Positions 36,775-47,093 of a stretch of 64,000 bases of DNA are shown here, piece after piece. The notes under the pieces are model-generated. The model saw only the letters and a list, made by a program, of their open reading frames with translations. It had not been told where the DNA came from and ran no database searches. Position 1 is the stretch's first letter; each line of letters starts with the position of its first letter. This stretch comes from Oceaniovalibus guishaninsula JLT2003 (GTDB lineage Bacteria > Pseudomonadota > Alphaproteobacteria > Rhodobacterales > Rhodobacteraceae), in NCBI RefSeq assembly GCF_000299575.1, contig NZ_AMGO01000007.1, positions 62,001 to 126,000 on the forward strand. Direction: 5' to 3'. Position numbers and translations under genes: made by a program.

Positions 36775-37278
36775 GTGTTCGGAGTGTTCATCGGCGAACA
36801 CGAGAACAAGATCGACGCCAAGGGCAGGCTGTCGATCCCGGCCGATTTCCGTCGCGAACTCGAAGACGGCGACCCGAAATGGGAGCCGGGCAAGAACGCC
36901 TCGATGCTGCTGGTTTATGGCGACCACCGGCGCAGCCATGTCGAGGTGATGAAGATCACCGACATGCGCGACGTCTACACCAAGATCACCCGGATGCCCC
37001 GCGGTTCGATCAAGCGCCGCGACATGGAGCGGCTCTATTTCCAGCAGGCGCTGACGGCCACGGTCGACGAAACGGGGCGCATCGTCCTGTCGGCGCGCGT
37101 GCGCGACAAGCTGGGGCTCGACGGCACCGCGATGGTCGTCGGCAACGGGTCCACGTTCGAAATCTGGAAGCCCGAAACCTATGCCGCCAACGATCTGTCC
37201 AATCTGCGCGACGAAGACGGATACGACCCCGACCTCGATCCGTCCGTCTATCTGCCCGGTGATGACGGGGACGTCTGA
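36775..37278 (+). CDS. mraZ: Transcriptional regulator MraZ
   Basis: A 167-residue DNA-binding protein, first gene of the dcw cluster, that in other bacteria represses its own operon through TGGGN repeats. It has two tandem MraZ/AbrB-like half-domains: [20 protein letters not shown] (about residues 6-25) and [20 protein letters not shown] (about 97-116). It is slightly longer than the E. coli protein (152 aa) because of an acidic C-terminal tail ([21 protein letters not shown]). The start is GTG, with TAGGAGG nine bases upstream. Confidence 0.96.
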   Translation: MFGVFIGEHENKIDAKGRLSIPADFRRELEDGDPKWEPGKNASMLLVYGDHRRSHVEVMKITDMRDVYTKITRMPRGSIKRRDMERLYFQQALTATVDETGRIVLSARVRDKLGLDGTAMVVGNGSTFEIWKPETYAANDLSNLRDEDGYDPDLDPSVYLPGDDGDV

Positions 37279-37279
37279 G

Positions 37280-38248
37280 ATGACGGCGCACGCCCCGCAT
37301 GTGCCGGTGCTGCTCGGCCCGATCCTGACGCGCTGCGCGCCCATTCGCGGCCACTGGATCGACGGCACGCTGGGCGCGGGCGGCTATGCGCGCGGCCTGC
37401 TCGATGCCGGCGCGACCCGCGTCACCGGAATCGACCGCGATCCGACGGTCTTCGCCATCGCGGCGGACCGCGTCGGCCGCCACTCTGCCCGGCTGCGGAT
37501 GGTCGAAGGCACGTTTTCCGACCTCGACACGCTGGCGGACGGCCCGGCGGACGGCGTCGTGCTCGACCTGGGGGTATCGTCGATGCAGCTCGATCAGGCC
37601 GAGCGGGGGTTTTCCTTCCTGCGCGACGGGCCGCTCGACATGCGGATGGGCGCGGACGGCCCCACCGCGGCCGACATCGTCAACAGCGCCGACGAGGGTG
37701 AGCTGGCCGATCTGCTTTACCATTACGGCGAGGAACGCGCCTCGCGCCGCATCGCCCGCGCCATCGTCGCGGACCGGCCCTTCACCCGCACGACCCAGCT
37801 TGCCGCGCTGATCGAACGCGTTTTGCCGCGCCGGAAACCGGGCCAGAGCCATCCGGCCACACGGTCCTTCCAGGCACTTCGAATCGCCGTCAACGACGAG
37901 TTCGGTCAGCTTGTCGCGGGGCTGGAAGCGGCCGAGCGTGCGCTTCAGCCCGGCGGTTGGCTGGCCGTCGTCAGCTTTCATTCGATGGAAGACCGCGTCG
38001 TGAAACGCTTTCTGGCCGACCGCGGCGGGGCACGGGCGCAATCCAGCCGCCACGCCCCCGCGTCGGAAGGGGAACAGGCGCGGTTCACCGACGTGTCCGG
38101 CGGAATCGCGGCCGACGCGGACGAGGTCGCCGCCAATCCCCGCGCCAGATCGGCCAGATTGCGCATCGCCCGCCGCACGGATACCGAGGCGGGGCCGGTC
38201 GACCGGACCCGGCTGGGACTGCCGCCCGACATCAGGAAGACGCGATGA
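37280..38248 (+). CDS. rsmH: 16S rRNA (cytosine(1402)-N(4))-methyltransferase
   Basis: A 322-residue SAM-dependent methyltransferase (formerly MraW) that modifies C1402 in the ribosomal P site. The SAM-binding start is [20 protein letters not shown] with the acidic [12 protein letters not shown]. The family motif [20 protein letters not shown] and [13 protein letters not shown] near the end are present (as [14 protein letters not shown]). The ATG follows the mraZ stop by one base, and the stop overlaps the ftsL start, so the three are co-translated. Confidence 0.97.
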   Translation: MTAHAPHVPVLLGPILTRCAPIRGHWIDGTLGAGGYARGLLDAGATRVTGIDRDPTVFAIAADRVGRHSARLRMVEGTFSDLDTLADGPADGVVLDLGVSSMQLDQAERGFSFLRDGPLDMRMGADGPTAADIVNSADEGELADLLYHYGEERASRRIARAIVADRPFTRTTQLAALIERVLPRRKPGQSHPATRSFQALRIAVNDEFGQLVAGLEAAERALQPGGWLAVVSFHSMEDRVVKRFLADRGGARAQSSRHAPASEGEQARFTDVSGGIAADADEVAANPRARSARLRIARRTDTEAGPVDRTRLGLPPDIRKTR

Positions 38249-38586
38249 AGAACTTTCTCTATATCCTGCCCGGTATCGCGGTGATGGGCCTGGCCTTCTG
38301 GGCCTATTCCGAGAATTACGAGACGCAGCAGGCCATCCGTACCGTCGAGCGGCTTCAAGCGACCATCGGCGCGCAGCGCGAAACGCAATCGGTGCTGCGC
38401 GCCGAATGGGCCTATCTGAACCGTCCCGCCCGCCTGCGCGAACTGGCCGACATGAACTTCGACCGTCTGGGCCTGCTGCCGCTGGCCCCCGAACAATTCG
38501 CCGCCGTCGAGCAGATCGACTTCCCCCCCGAACCCGGCAGCGTGACCAGCGCGGTCCCTGCCGCAACGGACGGACTGATCCCATGA
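38245..38586 (+). CDS. ftsL: Cell division protein FtsL
   Basis: A 113-residue bitopic protein: a short cytoplasmic end, one N-terminal helix ([18 protein letters not shown]) and a periplasmic coiled coil ([42 protein letters not shown]) that would pair with FtsB to form the FtsQLB complex. Sequence conservation in this family is low. The call rests on size, topology and the invariant place between rsmH and ftsI. The start overlaps the rsmH stop (ATGA) and the stop overlaps the ftsI start. Confidence 0.9.
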   Translation: MKNFLYILPGIAVMGLAFWAYSENYETQQAIRTVERLQATIGAQRETQSVLRAEWAYLNRPARLRELADMNFDRLGLLPLAPEQFAAVEQIDFPPEPGSVTSAVPAATDGLIP

Positions 38587-40373
38587 TCCGCAAGCCCCTG
38601 CGCCCCCTGGCCCACATCCTCGCCGCCCGCCAGCAGGGCGAAAACCCCGACACGATCGAGCGCGAGAATCGCCGCCTGCGCCACGAGGAAGCGCGCGACC
38701 GCGCCCGGTCGCGGGCCGAGGGCCGGCTTCTGCTGCTGGCGGGGATGTTCTTTCTGGCCTTCGCCACTGTCGGTCTGCGCATGGGCCTTCTGTCCGCGTC
38801 CGAGGCGGCCGAGCCGCGCACCTATGCCGCCGGCAATTCCATCGTCGCCCAACGCGCCGACATCGTGGACCGCAACGGCCGGATCCTCGCGACGAACCTC
38901 TCGACCTTCTCGCTTTACGCGCAACCGCCCAACATGATCGACAAGCCGGGCGCCGCGAAGAAGCTGGCCGCGATCTTTCCAGACCTGAAGGAAGACGAGC
39001 TGCTGGCCGACTTTACCGGCAAGCGCAAGTTTCTGTGGATCAAGAAGAAACTCAGCCCCGAACAGAAGCAGGCCGTGCATGACATCGGCGATCCGGGCCT
39101 GCTTTTCGGCCCGCGCGAGATGCGGCTCTATCCGAACGGCACGTTGGCCGCCCATATCCTGGGCGGCACGCGGTTCGAACGCGAAGGCGTGCATTCGGCC
39201 GAACTGGTTGGCGTCGCGGGGGTCGAGAAGGCGATGGATGCCGTCCTGCGCGATCCCGCCCGCGACGGCGCGCCGCTGCAACTGTCCATCGACCTGACGG
39301 TGCAGAACGCCATGCGCGACGTTCTGGGCAACGGCATGAAGCTGATGAATGCCAAGGGCGCCGCCGGCATCCTGATGGACGTGCATACCGGCGAGATCCT
39401 GTCGATGGTCTCTTTGCCCGATTTCGATCCCAACGACCGCCCCCGCCCGCTGACCAAGGGCGAGGCCGCCGATAGCCCTCTGTTCAACCGCGCGGTGCAG
39501 GGCGTCTATGAGCTCGGCTCGACCTTCAAGATCTTCACCGTGGCCCAGGCGATGGAGCTTGGGCTGGTGTCGCCCGACACGATGGTGGACGCCAACGCGC
39601 CGATGCGCTGGGGACGCTTCACCATCAAGGAATTTCAGAACAAGAACTATGGCCCGCTTCTGTCGGTCAGCGATGTCATCGTCAAATCGTCGAACGTGGG
39701 CACGGCCAAGCTGGCGCTTCAGATCGGCGGCGCGCGGCAAAAGGCGTTTCTGGAAAGCTTCGGCGTCTTCGATCCGCTGCCCGTGGAACTGGTCGAGGCG
39801 CCGGGCGCCAAGCCGCTGGTGCCGCCCAAATGGTCCGAGATCGTGACGATCACCGCATCCTACGGGCACGGCTTCTCGGCCTCGCCGCTGCATCTGGCTT
39901 CGGCCTATGCGTCGTTGCTGAACGGCGGCACGCTGGTGCGCCCGACCCTGCTGCGCACCGACCGGCAGGTTGTCGGGCCGCGCATCGTCTCGCCCGCCGT
40001 CTCGGCCGCCAGCGCGCAGATGCTGCGCGACGTGGTGCTGCACGGCACGGCCACGTTTGGCGCGGTGCCGGGATATGAGGTCGGCGGCAAGACCGGCACG
40101 GCGAACAAGGTGCGGCCCGATGGCCGCGGCTATCTGAAGGACAAGAACATCAACACCTTCGCCGCCGTCTTTCCCTCCAGCGCGCCCCGATACGTCATCG
40201 TCGTCAGCCTCGACGAGGCGTCCGACAATACCGGATCGGAACCGCGCCGCACCGCGGGTTGGACGGCCGTGCCGGTCACGTCCGCGATCGTGACGCGGGT
40301 CGCGCCGCTGCTGGGGCTTGCGCCGGCGGTCGAAACGTCGCAACCCGACGCGCTGACATTGACGTCGAACTGA
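38583..40373 (+). CDS. ftsI: Peptidoglycan D,D-transpeptidase FtsI (PBP3)
   Basis: A 596-residue class B penicillin-binding protein that crosslinks septal peptidoglycan. It has one N-terminal membrane helix (LLLLAGMFFLAFATVGL, about 48-64), a dimerisation domain beginning RADIVDRNGRILATNL, and the transpeptidase domain with SxxK (GSTFKIF, Ser about 312), SxN (KSSNVGTAKLAL) and KTG (GGKTGTANK). The long charged cytoplasmic N-terminus (about 45 residues, coiled-coil-like ERENRRLRHEEARDRARSRA) precedes the helix. ATG at 38583 overlaps the ftsL stop. Confidence 0.97.
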   Translation: MIRKPLRPLAHILAARQQGENPDTIERENRRLRHEEARDRARSRAEGRLLLLAGMFFLAFATVGLRMGLLSASEAAEPRTYAAGNSIVAQRADIVDRNGRILATNLSTFSLYAQPPNMIDKPGAAKKLAAIFPDLKEDELLADFTGKRKFLWIKKKLSPEQKQAVHDIGDPGLLFGPREMRLYPNGTLAAHILGGTRFEREGVHSAELVGVAGVEKAMDAVLRDPARDGAPLQLSIDLTVQNAMRDVLGNGMKLMNAKGAAGILMDVHTGEILSMVSLPDFDPNDRPRPLTKGEAADSPLFNRAVQGVYELGSTFKIFTVAQAMELGLVSPDTMVDANAPMRWGRFTIKEFQNKNYGPLLSVSDVIVKSSNVGTAKLALQIGGARQKAFLESFGVFDPLPVELVEAPGAKPLVPPKWSEIVTITASYGHGFSASPLHLASAYASLLNGGTLVRPTLLRTDRQVVGPRIVSPAVSAASAQMLRDVVLHGTATFGAVPGYEVGGKTGTANKVRPDGRGYLKDKNINTFAAVFPSSAPRYVIVVSLDEASDNTGSEPRRTAGWTAVPVTSAIVTRVAPLLGLAPAVETSQPDALTLTSN

Positions 40374-40392
40374 TACCGGGGCCGGGGGCGCG

Positions 40393-41874
40393 ATGGCCGA
40401 GACACGCAGGACGCTGGACGAACTGGGCCTTTCGGCGCCCGCCGGAAGCGTGGCCGTCACCGCGATCTGCACCGACACGCGGCGGATCGAACCGGGATGC
40501 CTTTTCGCCGCGCTGCCGGGCAGCCATGTCCACGGCGCGGGCTATGCGACCCAGGCGCTGGCGGCTGGCGCGGCGGCGATCCTGACCGACCGCGACGGCG
40601 CCGCGATCTGCCGCGATGCCGTTGCCGCCGCCGGGGCCGCGCTGATCGTGGCCGAAGATCCGCGCCAGACGCTGGCCTATGCGGCGGCCCTGTGGTTCCG
40701 GGCGCAGCCCGCCACCTGCGTCGCCGTGACGGGCACCAACGGCAAGACCTCGGTGGCGACCTTCACCCGCCAGATCTGGCAGGTGCTGGGCCTGCGCGCC
40801 ATCAACCTCGGCACGACGGGGATCGAGGGCGACTGGACGGCGCCCCTGGTCCACACGACCCCCGATCCGGTGACGCTGCACCGCGCGCTGGCGCGGGCCG
40901 CCGAACAGGGCGTCGATCACGCCGCGATGGAGGCCAGCTCGCACGGGCTCGACCAGCGCCGCCTCGACGGGGTGAACCTCGCCGCCGCGGCGTTCACCAA
41001 CTTCTCGCAGGACCATCTCGACTATCACCGCACGTTCGAGGCTTACTTCGCGGCCAAGGCGGGACTGTTCGACCGGCTTCTGCCCCCCGACGGGACGGCG
41101 GTCGTCAATCTCGACGATCCCCGCGGCCCCGACATCGCCGCCATCGCGCAAAGACGCGGCAACGATCTGCTGACGGTCGGGCGCGGCCCGGACGCCGCGC
41201 TGCGTATCACCGGCCAGCGATTCGAGTCGACCGGGCAGGAACTGGCCTTTCACTGGGCCGGAACGCCGCAGCATGTGCGCCTGCCGCTGATCGGCGGATT
41301 TCAGGCCGAGAACGCGCTGATCGCCGCCGGGCTGGCCATCGCCACCGGGTCCGAACCGCGCGATGTCTTCGCCGCGCTGTCCCGGCTTGGAACGGTGCGC
41401 GGGCGGATGCAGCTTGCCGCGCGGCGGGAAAACGGCGCGTCGGTATTCGTGGACTACGCGCATACCCCCGCCGCGCTGGAAACCGCGCTGCGGGCGCTGC
41501 GGCCGCATGTGATGGGGCGCCTTGTCGTCGTCTATGGCGCGGGCGGCGACCGGGATCGCGGCAAGCGGCCGCTGATGGGGGCCGCCGCCCGCGACGGGGC
41601 CGATCTGCGGATCGTGACCGACGACAATCCCCGGCACGAGGACCGCGCGGCGATCCGTGCGCAGATCCTTGCCGCCGACAGCCAGGCCCTCGAAGTGGGC
41701 GACCGGGCCGAGGCGATCCTGCGCGGCATCCATGCCCTGCAATCCGGCGACGCGCTGCTGATCGCCGGCAAGGGGCACGAGACGGGGCAGACGGTGGGCG
41801 ATGCCGTCTATCCGTTCGACGATGTCGAACAGGCCAGCGTCGCGGTGGCGGCTCTCGACGGACGCGTCGCGTGA
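40393..41874 (+). CDS. murE: UDP-MurNAc-L-Ala-D-Glu--2,6-diaminopimelate ligase
   Basis: A 493-residue Mur ligase that adds the third stem-peptide residue. The ATP loop is VTGTNGKTSVATFTRQ (about 113-128), the central-domain marks are EASSHGLDQRRLDGV and FTNFSQDHLDYH, and the C-terminal specificity motif is TDDNPRHED. DNPR is the form that selects meso-diaminopimelate rather than lysine, so the wall is of the usual Gram-negative A1-gamma type. The stop overlaps the murF GTG start by four bases. Confidence 0.97.
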   Translation: MAETRRTLDELGLSAPAGSVAVTAICTDTRRIEPGCLFAALPGSHVHGAGYATQALAAGAAAILTDRDGAAICRDAVAAAGAALIVAEDPRQTLAYAAALWFRAQPATCVAVTGTNGKTSVATFTRQIWQVLGLRAINLGTTGIEGDWTAPLVHTTPDPVTLHRALARAAEQGVDHAAMEASSHGLDQRRLDGVNLAAAAFTNFSQDHLDYHRTFEAYFAAKAGLFDRLLPPDGTAVVNLDDPRGPDIAAIAQRRGNDLLTVGRGPDAALRITGQRFESTGQELAFHWAGTPQHVRLPLIGGFQAENALIAAGLAIATGSEPRDVFAALSRLGTVRGRMQLAARRENGASVFVDYAHTPAALETALRALRPHVMGRLVVVYGAGGDRDRGKRPLMGAAARDGADLRIVTDDNPRHEDRAAIRAQILAADSQALEVGDRAEAILRGIHALQSGDALLIAGKGHETGQTVGDAVYPFDDVEQASVAVAALDGRVA

Positions 41875-43283
41875 CGCCGCTCTGGACAGGACGGGACGCG
41901 GCGGCGGCCACGGGCGGCGATCCGCGCGGCGGCTGGGCGGCGACGGGCGTATCCATCGACACCCGCACCCTGCAACCGGGCGATCTGTTCGTGGCACTGG
42001 CCGACCGGCGCGACGGCCACGATTTCGTGGCGCGCGCGCTGGCGGCGGGGGCGGCCGCCGCGATGGTCAGCCGCATCCCCGACGATGTGGCCCCCGATGC
42101 GCCGCTGCTGGTCGTGCCCGACGTTCTGGCCGGGTTGACGGCGCTCGGCCGCGCGGGCCGCGACAGGATGACGGGGCGCGTCGTGGCGATCACCGGATCG
42201 GTCGGCAAGACCTCGACCAAGGACATGGCGCGCGCCGCCTTCGCGCCGCAGATGCGCGTCCATGCGGCCGAAGCCAGCTATAACAACCACTGGGGCGTGC
42301 CGCTGACGCTGGCGCGGATGCCCGCCGACGCGCAGGTCGCCCTGGTCGAGATCGGCATGAACCATCCGGGCGAAATCGCGCCGCTGTCGCGCCTGGCCCG
42401 CCCCCATGCCGCCATCGTCACCACCGTCGGCGCCGCCCATCTGGAGGCGTTCGAGGATCTGGACGGCATTGCGCGGGAAAAGGCCGCGATCTTCGCCGGT
42501 CTGAAACCGGGCGGAACCGCCATCTTCAACGCCGACATCCCCGCCGCGCCGATCCTGCGCGACGCGGCGCAGGCGGCGGGCGCCCGACTGCGCCCCTTCG
42601 GCCATGCGCCCGGCAGCGATCCGCGCATCGTCGCCGTCACCCCCGTGAACGACCTGATCGTGGTCGAGGCCGAGATGGCCGGCCACCCGTTGCTGTGCCG
42701 GATCGGCGCGCCGGGCCGGCATCTGGCGCATAACGCCATGGCGGTTCTGGCCGCCGCCGAAGCGGTGGGCGCCGATCCGGTCCGCGCGGCCATCGACCTG
42801 GCGCACTGGACGCCCGGCGCCGGGCGCGGCGTGCGCGAACGCGTCGTGCTCGATCCCGAGGACGGCAGCGGCATCGACCTGATCGACGATGCCTTCAACG
42901 CCAATCCGGCGTCGATGGCGGCCGCGCTCGACACGTTGCTGGCGACGAAACCTGCCGGCGGGCGGCGTATGGCGATCCTGGGCGACATGCTGGAACTGGG
43001 CCGCACCGAACGCGACCTGCATGCCGCCATCGCCCGTCATCCGGGGCTGGACCGGATCGACGTCATCCACTGCGCCGGGCCGAGGATGCACGCGCTCTGG
43101 TCCGAACTGCCGGGCTGGCAGCGCGGCGAATGGCACGACACCGCCGCCGAGATGGCCGGTCGTGCATCCGCGCTGATGCGTCCGGGCGATCTGGTGCTGG
43201 TCAAGGGATCGAAGGGCGCGCGCACCGCGCTGGTCGTTGACGCCATCCGCAAATTGGGCCAGTCCCGCCCGCGGCAGGACTAG
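41871..43283 (+). CDS. murF: UDP-MurNAc-tripeptide--D-Ala-D-Ala ligase
   Basis: A 470-residue Mur ligase that attaches D-Ala-D-Ala to complete UDP-MurNAc-pentapeptide. It shows the N-terminal [16 protein letters not shown] domain, the ATP loop [14 protein letters not shown] (about 103-116), [30 protein letters not shown] and the late [17 protein letters not shown] / ILGDMLELG segments. The start is GTG, overlapping the murE stop, and translation is probably coupled. A nine-base gap leads to mraY. Confidence 0.97.
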   Translation: MTPLWTGRDAAAATGGDPRGGWAATGVSIDTRTLQPGDLFVALADRRDGHDFVARALAAGAAAAMVSRIPDDVAPDAPLLVVPDVLAGLTALGRAGRDRMTGRVVAITGSVGKTSTKDMARAAFAPQMRVHAAEASYNNHWGVPLTLARMPADAQVALVEIGMNHPGEIAPLSRLARPHAAIVTTVGAAHLEAFEDLDGIAREKAAIFAGLKPGGTAIFNADIPAAPILRDAAQAAGARLRPFGHAPGSDPRIVAVTPVNDLIVVEAEMAGHPLLCRIGAPGRHLAHNAMAVLAAAEAVGADPVRAAIDLAHWTPGAGRGVRERVVLDPEDGSGIDLIDDAFNANPASMAAALDTLLATKPAGGRRMAILGDMLELGRTERDLHAAIARHPGLDRIDVIHCAGPRMHALWSELPGWQRGEWHDTAAEMAGRASALMRPGDLVLVKGSKGARTALVVDAIRKLGQSRPRQD

Positions 43284-43292
43284 GACACCCGA

Positions 43293-44377
43293 ATGCTCTA
43301 TTGGCTGACCGGATTTTCGGACGGGGGCGACTTCTTCAACCTCTTTCTCTACATCACGTTCCGTTCGGGCGGCGCGTTCTTCACCGCGCTGGTCTTCGGC
43401 TTCCTGTTCGGCCGACCGCTGATCGACCTTCTGCGCCGCCGGCAGGGGCAGGGCCAGCCCATCCGCAGCGACGGCCCCGAAAGCCACATCGTCGCCAAGG
43501 CCGGCACGCCCACGATGGGCGGCGTGCTGATCCTTGGGGCGCTGACGGTGTCCACCCTGCTTTGGGCGCGGCTCGACAATCCCTATATCTGGATGCTGCT
43601 TTTCGTGACGATGGCGTTCGGATTGATCGGTTTCGCCGACGATTTCGCCAAGGTGACGAAGAACACCCATGCCGGCGTGCCCGGCCGGGTGCGGCTGCTG
43701 CTGGGCTTCGTCATCGCGGCGCTGGCGGCGGCCTGGGCCACCTGGTCCCATCCGGGCGAGCTTCAGGGCCAGCTGGCTGTGCCCGTCTTCAAGGACGTGC
43801 TGATCAACCTCGGCTATCTGTTCGTGCCTTTCGCGATGTTCGTCATCGTGGGCGCGGCCAATGCCGTGAACCTGACCGACGGGCTGGACGGTCTGGCGAT
43901 CATGCCGGTGATGATCGCCGCCGGAACGCTGGGGGTCATCGCCTATGCCGTGGGGCGGGTGGACTTCACCGATTACCTCGACGTGCATTACGTGCCCGGC
44001 ACGGGCGAGATTCTGGTCTTCGCCGCGGGCCTGATCGGCGGCGGGCTGGGGTTCTTGTGGTACAACGCCCCCCCGCCGCCGTCTTCATGGGTGATACCGG
44101 CAGTCTGGCACTGGGCGGCGCGCTGGGCGCCGTCGCGGTCGCCATCAAGCATGAACTGGTGCTGGCGGTTGTCGGGGGCCTCTTTGTGGTCGAGGCGCTG
44201 TCGGTCATCGTGCAGGTCTTCTATTTCAAGCGCACCGGCCGCCGGGTCTTCTTGATGGCGCCGATCCATCATCATTTCGAAAAGCGCGGCTGGGCCGAAC
44301 CGCAGATCGTCATCCGCTTCTGGATCATCAGCCTGATCCTGGCGCTGATCGGTCTGGCCACGCTGAAGTTGCGATGA
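43293..44377 (+). pseudogene. mraY: Phospho-MurNAc-pentapeptide-transferase, broken by a one-base frameshift in a poly-C run
   Basis: The enzyme makes lipid I on the inner membrane. The first part (43293 to about 44075) is normal MraY with [28 protein letters not shown] and [13 protein letters not shown]. It then leaves the family frame at WYNAPP. The rest ([38 protein letters not shown], ending LATLKLR) continues one frame over to 44377. The switch is at a run of seven Cs (44068-44074), where eight would restore one frame of 361 residues. Both halves are otherwise perfectly conserved, with all catalytic Asp and His residues. As mraY is essential and single-copy in its cluster, a sequencing error is the likeliest cause. 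Confidence 0.9.
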
Positions 44378-44398
44378 CGCGCGCACTGCGATGTCGCG

Positions 44399-44432
44399 GC
44401 GGGGGTTTCACACCCCCGCACCCCCGTGGGGT
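44399..44432. promoter_or_regulatory. Double hairpin between mraY and murD
   Basis: GCGGGGGT pairs with ACCCCCGC around loop TTCAC (44399-44419), and ACCCC with GGGGT around CGT (44420-44432), then ATTT. The second half (CACCCCCGTGGGGTATTT) resembles a short element I recall seeing often between genes in Rhodobacterales genomes. It could be a weak terminator, an mRNA-stabilising hairpin or a dispersed repeat. Confidence 0.5.
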
Positions 44433-44453
44433 ATTTAGCGGAAAGATGAAGGG

Positions 44454-45851
44454 ATGATTCCGGTCCGCGGGCTGGAAGGCCGCGATGTGGCCGTGCTGGG
44501 CCTCGGCCGGTCGGGCCTGTCGGCGGCGCGGGCGCTGCTTGCGGGGGGTGCCGCGCCGCTTTGCTGGGACGAGAGCGCCGAGGGGCGCGAGAGGGCCGCG
44601 GCGGAGGGTTTTCCGCTGCACGACCTGACGCGCGACGACGCGTTTCGGGGCGTCGCCGCGCTGATCGTATCGCCGGGCATCCCGCATCTTTATCCCGCGC
44701 CGCATCCGGTGATCGACGCGGCGCTGCGGGCGGGCGTGCCGGTGGACAACGATATCGGTCTGTTCTTCCGGTCGCTGGCGACGCCCGGCTGGCACGGTTT
44801 CGACACCGCACCGCGCGTCGTCGCGATCACCGGGTCGAACGGCAAATCCACCACCAGCGCGCTGCTCCATCACATCCTGACCGATGCGGGGTATCGCGCG
44901 CAGCTTGCCGGCAATATCGGCCGCGGCGTGCTGGACATCGACCCGCCCGGCGATGCCGGAATCGTCGTGCTGGAACTGAGCAGCTATCAGACCGACCTGG
45001 CGCGCGCGCTGACCCCCGACATCGCCGTCTTCACCAACCTGTCGCCTGATCACCTGGATCGTCACGGCGGCATGGGCGGCTATTTCGCGGCCAAGCGGCG
45101 GCTCTTCGCCGAAGGCGGCCCCGACCGCGCGGTGATCGGCGTGGACGAGGTCGAGGGACGGTTCCTGGCCAATCAGCTTTCCGAGGCGGCGGGCGACGAC
45201 CGGGTGATCGGCGTGTCGGTTGCGCGCAAGCTGACCGGGCCGGGCTGGTCGGTGACGGCCCGCAGGGGGCATCTGTCCGAATCGCGCAAGGGCCGGCAGG
45301 TCGCGGCCATCGACCTGCGCGACATCGCCGGCCTGCCGGGACGCCACAACCATCAGAACGCCTGCTGCGCTTACGCCGCCGCGCGCGCGCTGGGGCTTGC
45401 CCCCCGCGTAATCGAGGCCGGTCTGCGATCCTATCCCGGCCTGCCGCATCGCAGCCAGGTGATCGCCGAACGCGGAGGGGTGCGGTTCGTCAACGACAGC
45501 AAGGCCACGAACGCCGATGCCGCCGCGCAGGCGTTGCAGGCGTTTTCGCGCATCCGCTGGATCGCGGGCGGGCTGGGCAAGGAGGGCGGGATCGCCGCGC
45601 TGACGCCCTATCTGGGGTCGGTCGCCAAGGCGTATCTGATCGGCCATTCCGCGCGCGACTTCGCGCTGCAACTGGGCGGCACCCCCGTCGAGATCTGCGA
45701 GACGATGGAGCGTGCCGTCGCCAGCGCCGCCGCCGAGGCCCGGCCGGGCGATACCGTGCTGCTGGCCCCCGCCGCCGCGTCCTTCGACCAGTATCGCGAT
45801 TTCGAGGCGCGGGGCGACGATTTCGCCCGTCAGGTCAACGCTCTGCCCTGA
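44454..45851 (+). CDS. murD: UDP-MurNAc-L-alanine--D-glutamate ligase
   Basis: A 465-residue Mur ligase that adds D-Glu to UDP-MurNAc-L-Ala. The N-terminal Rossmann-like uracil-binding domain has [20 protein letters not shown]. The ATP loop is [18 protein letters not shown] (about 125-142), followed by [36 protein letters not shown] and [18 protein letters not shown] 76-base gap with hairpins separates it from mraY. Its last 17 bases overlap the end of the convergent pepT gene, where the dcw cluster is interrupted. Confidence 0.96.
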   Translation: MIPVRGLEGRDVAVLGLGRSGLSAARALLAGGAAPLCWDESAEGRERAAAEGFPLHDLTRDDAFRGVAALIVSPGIPHLYPAPHPVIDAALRAGVPVDNDIGLFFRSLATPGWHGFDTAPRVVAITGSNGKSTTSALLHHILTDAGYRAQLAGNIGRGVLDIDPPGDAGIVVLELSSYQTDLARALTPDIAVFTNLSPDHLDRHGGMGGYFAAKRRLFAEGGPDRAVIGVDEVEGRFLANQLSEAAGDDRVIGVSVARKLTGPGWSVTARRGHLSESRKGRQVAAIDLRDIAGLPGRHNHQNACCAYAAARALGLAPRVIEAGLRSYPGLPHRSQVIAERGGVRFVNDSKATNADAAAQALQAFSRIRWIAGGLGKEGGIAALTPYLGSVAKAYLIGHSARDFALQLGGTPVEICETMERAVASAAAEARPGDTVLLAPAAASFDQYRDFEARGDDFARQVNALP

Positions 45852-47079
45852 CCGCGCGTTCCAGCAGTCGCAGCACGACCCGCGCCGACAGCGCCATGTC
45901 CTGCACGCTGATCCATTCCAGCGGGCCGTGGATTTCCTGCATCCCGGTAAAGACATTGGGGCAGGGCACGCCCAGTTCGGTCAGGCGCGATCCGTCCGTG
46001 CCGCCGCGAATGGGCACCGGTACCGGGTCGAGCCCCAGGTCGCGGCAGGCGGCATGCGCCAGTTCCACCGGGCGCATGTCCTTTTCCAGCCAATAGCGCA
46101 TGTTGCGGTATTGCGGCCGGATCGCGCAGTCGATCCGCGCGCGCGGTTCGGCCTTCAGCGCCGCGGCACAGGCGTCGCGCAGCAGGGCGCCCCTGGCCGC
46201 CAGCCCGTCCAGTTCGAAATCGCGCAGGATCAGCTTGATCGTCGCTTCGGCGGCGGTGCCCGACACCTCGTAGACATGGATGAACCCGTCGCGACCCTCC
46301 GTCGTCTCGGGGGTCATGCCGTCGGCGGACACGTCCGCCACGATGCGCGCCGCCAGATGCAGCGCGTTGACCAGCCGCCCCTTGGCCCAGCCGGGATGCG
46401 CCGAAACGCCGGTGATCGTGACCGTCGCGCCGTCCGCCGAAAAGCTTTCATGCTCGATCTCGCCCGCCTGCGCGCCGTCCAGCGTATAGGCGAAATCGAC
46501 GCCCAGATCGTCGGGCAGCCGCGGATCGACGCCGCGGCCGATCTCCTCGTCGGGGGTGAAAGCCAGGCGCAGCTTGCCGTGCGGCAGGTCGGGATGGGTC
46601 AGCAGGTGCCGCGCGACCGTCATCGCGATGGCGACGCCCGCCTTGTCGTCGGCGCCCAGCAGGGTCGTGCCGCTGGCGGTGACGATATCGTCGCCGCGCT
46701 TGGCCGCCAGATAGGGCAGGGCATCGGGCGACAGAACCAGATCGGGCGCATCGACGAACCGGATGTCGCCGCCGTCGTAATCGCGGTGCACGACCGGACG
46801 GACGCCGCTGGCATGGAATGCGGGCGCGGTATCGACATGCGCGCAAAGCCCGATCGCGGGGCCGTCCGCCGTGGCGGGCACCGTCGCCAGAACCGTGCCG
46901 TAATCGGTCAGCACGACATCCGCCGCGCCCATCTCGTGCAGCTCGGCGACCAGCAGGCGCGACAGGTCGAGCTGCCGGTCGGTGCTGGGCGCGCTGTTGC
47001 GTGTTTCGTCAGACTGCGTGTCGATGGCGGCATAACGGCATAACCTGTCCTCAAGCTCGGCGTCGAAGGGGGTGCGCAT
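45835..47079 (-). CDS. pepT: Peptidase T (tripeptide aminopeptidase)
   Basis: A 414-residue M20 zinc peptidase that removes the N-terminal residue of tripeptides in the cytoplasm. Metal ligands and catalytic residues are in [10 protein letters not shown] (His, Asp), [14 protein letters not shown] (Asp), [13 protein letters not shown] (Glu base and Glu ligand), [19 protein letters not shown] and late GGTDGSRL / [18 protein letters not shown] (His). The start at 47079 is preceded by AAAGGA eight bases upstream. It lies on the minus strand inside the otherwise plus-strand dcw cluster, downstream of the HI0933-type gene. Confidence 0.93.
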   Translation of the reverse strand: MRTPFDAELEDRLCRYAAIDTQSDETRNSAPSTDRQLDLSRLLVAELHEMGAADVVLTDYGTVLATVPATADGPAIGLCAHVDTAPAFHASGVRPVVHRDYDGGDIRFVDAPDLVLSPDALPYLAAKRGDDIVTASGTTLLGADDKAGVAIAMTVARHLLTHPDLPHGKLRLAFTPDEEIGRGVDPRLPDDLGVDFAYTLDGAQAGEIEHESFSADGATVTITGVSAHPGWAKGRLVNALHLAARIVADVSADGMTPETTEGRDGFIHVYEVSGTAAEATIKLILRDFELDGLAARGALLRDACAAALKAEPRARIDCAIRPQYRNMRYWLEKDMRPVELAHAACRDLGLDPVPVPIRGGTDGSRLTELGVPCPNVFTGMQEIHGPLEWISVQDMALSARVVLRLLERAVRAER

Positions 47080-47093
47080 GGCGGATCGTCCTT

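Noticed and set aside
38412-40478. A 688-codon minus-strand open frame opposite ftsI
   Set aside because: Arg/His/Gln/Gly-rich composition without motifs, and it overlaps four conserved genes. Antisense shadow.
44060-44080. Programmed ribosomal frameshifting in mraY
   Set aside because: No stimulatory structure or slippery-site precedent is known to me for mraY, and the parallel poly-C change in ddl makes data error more likely.
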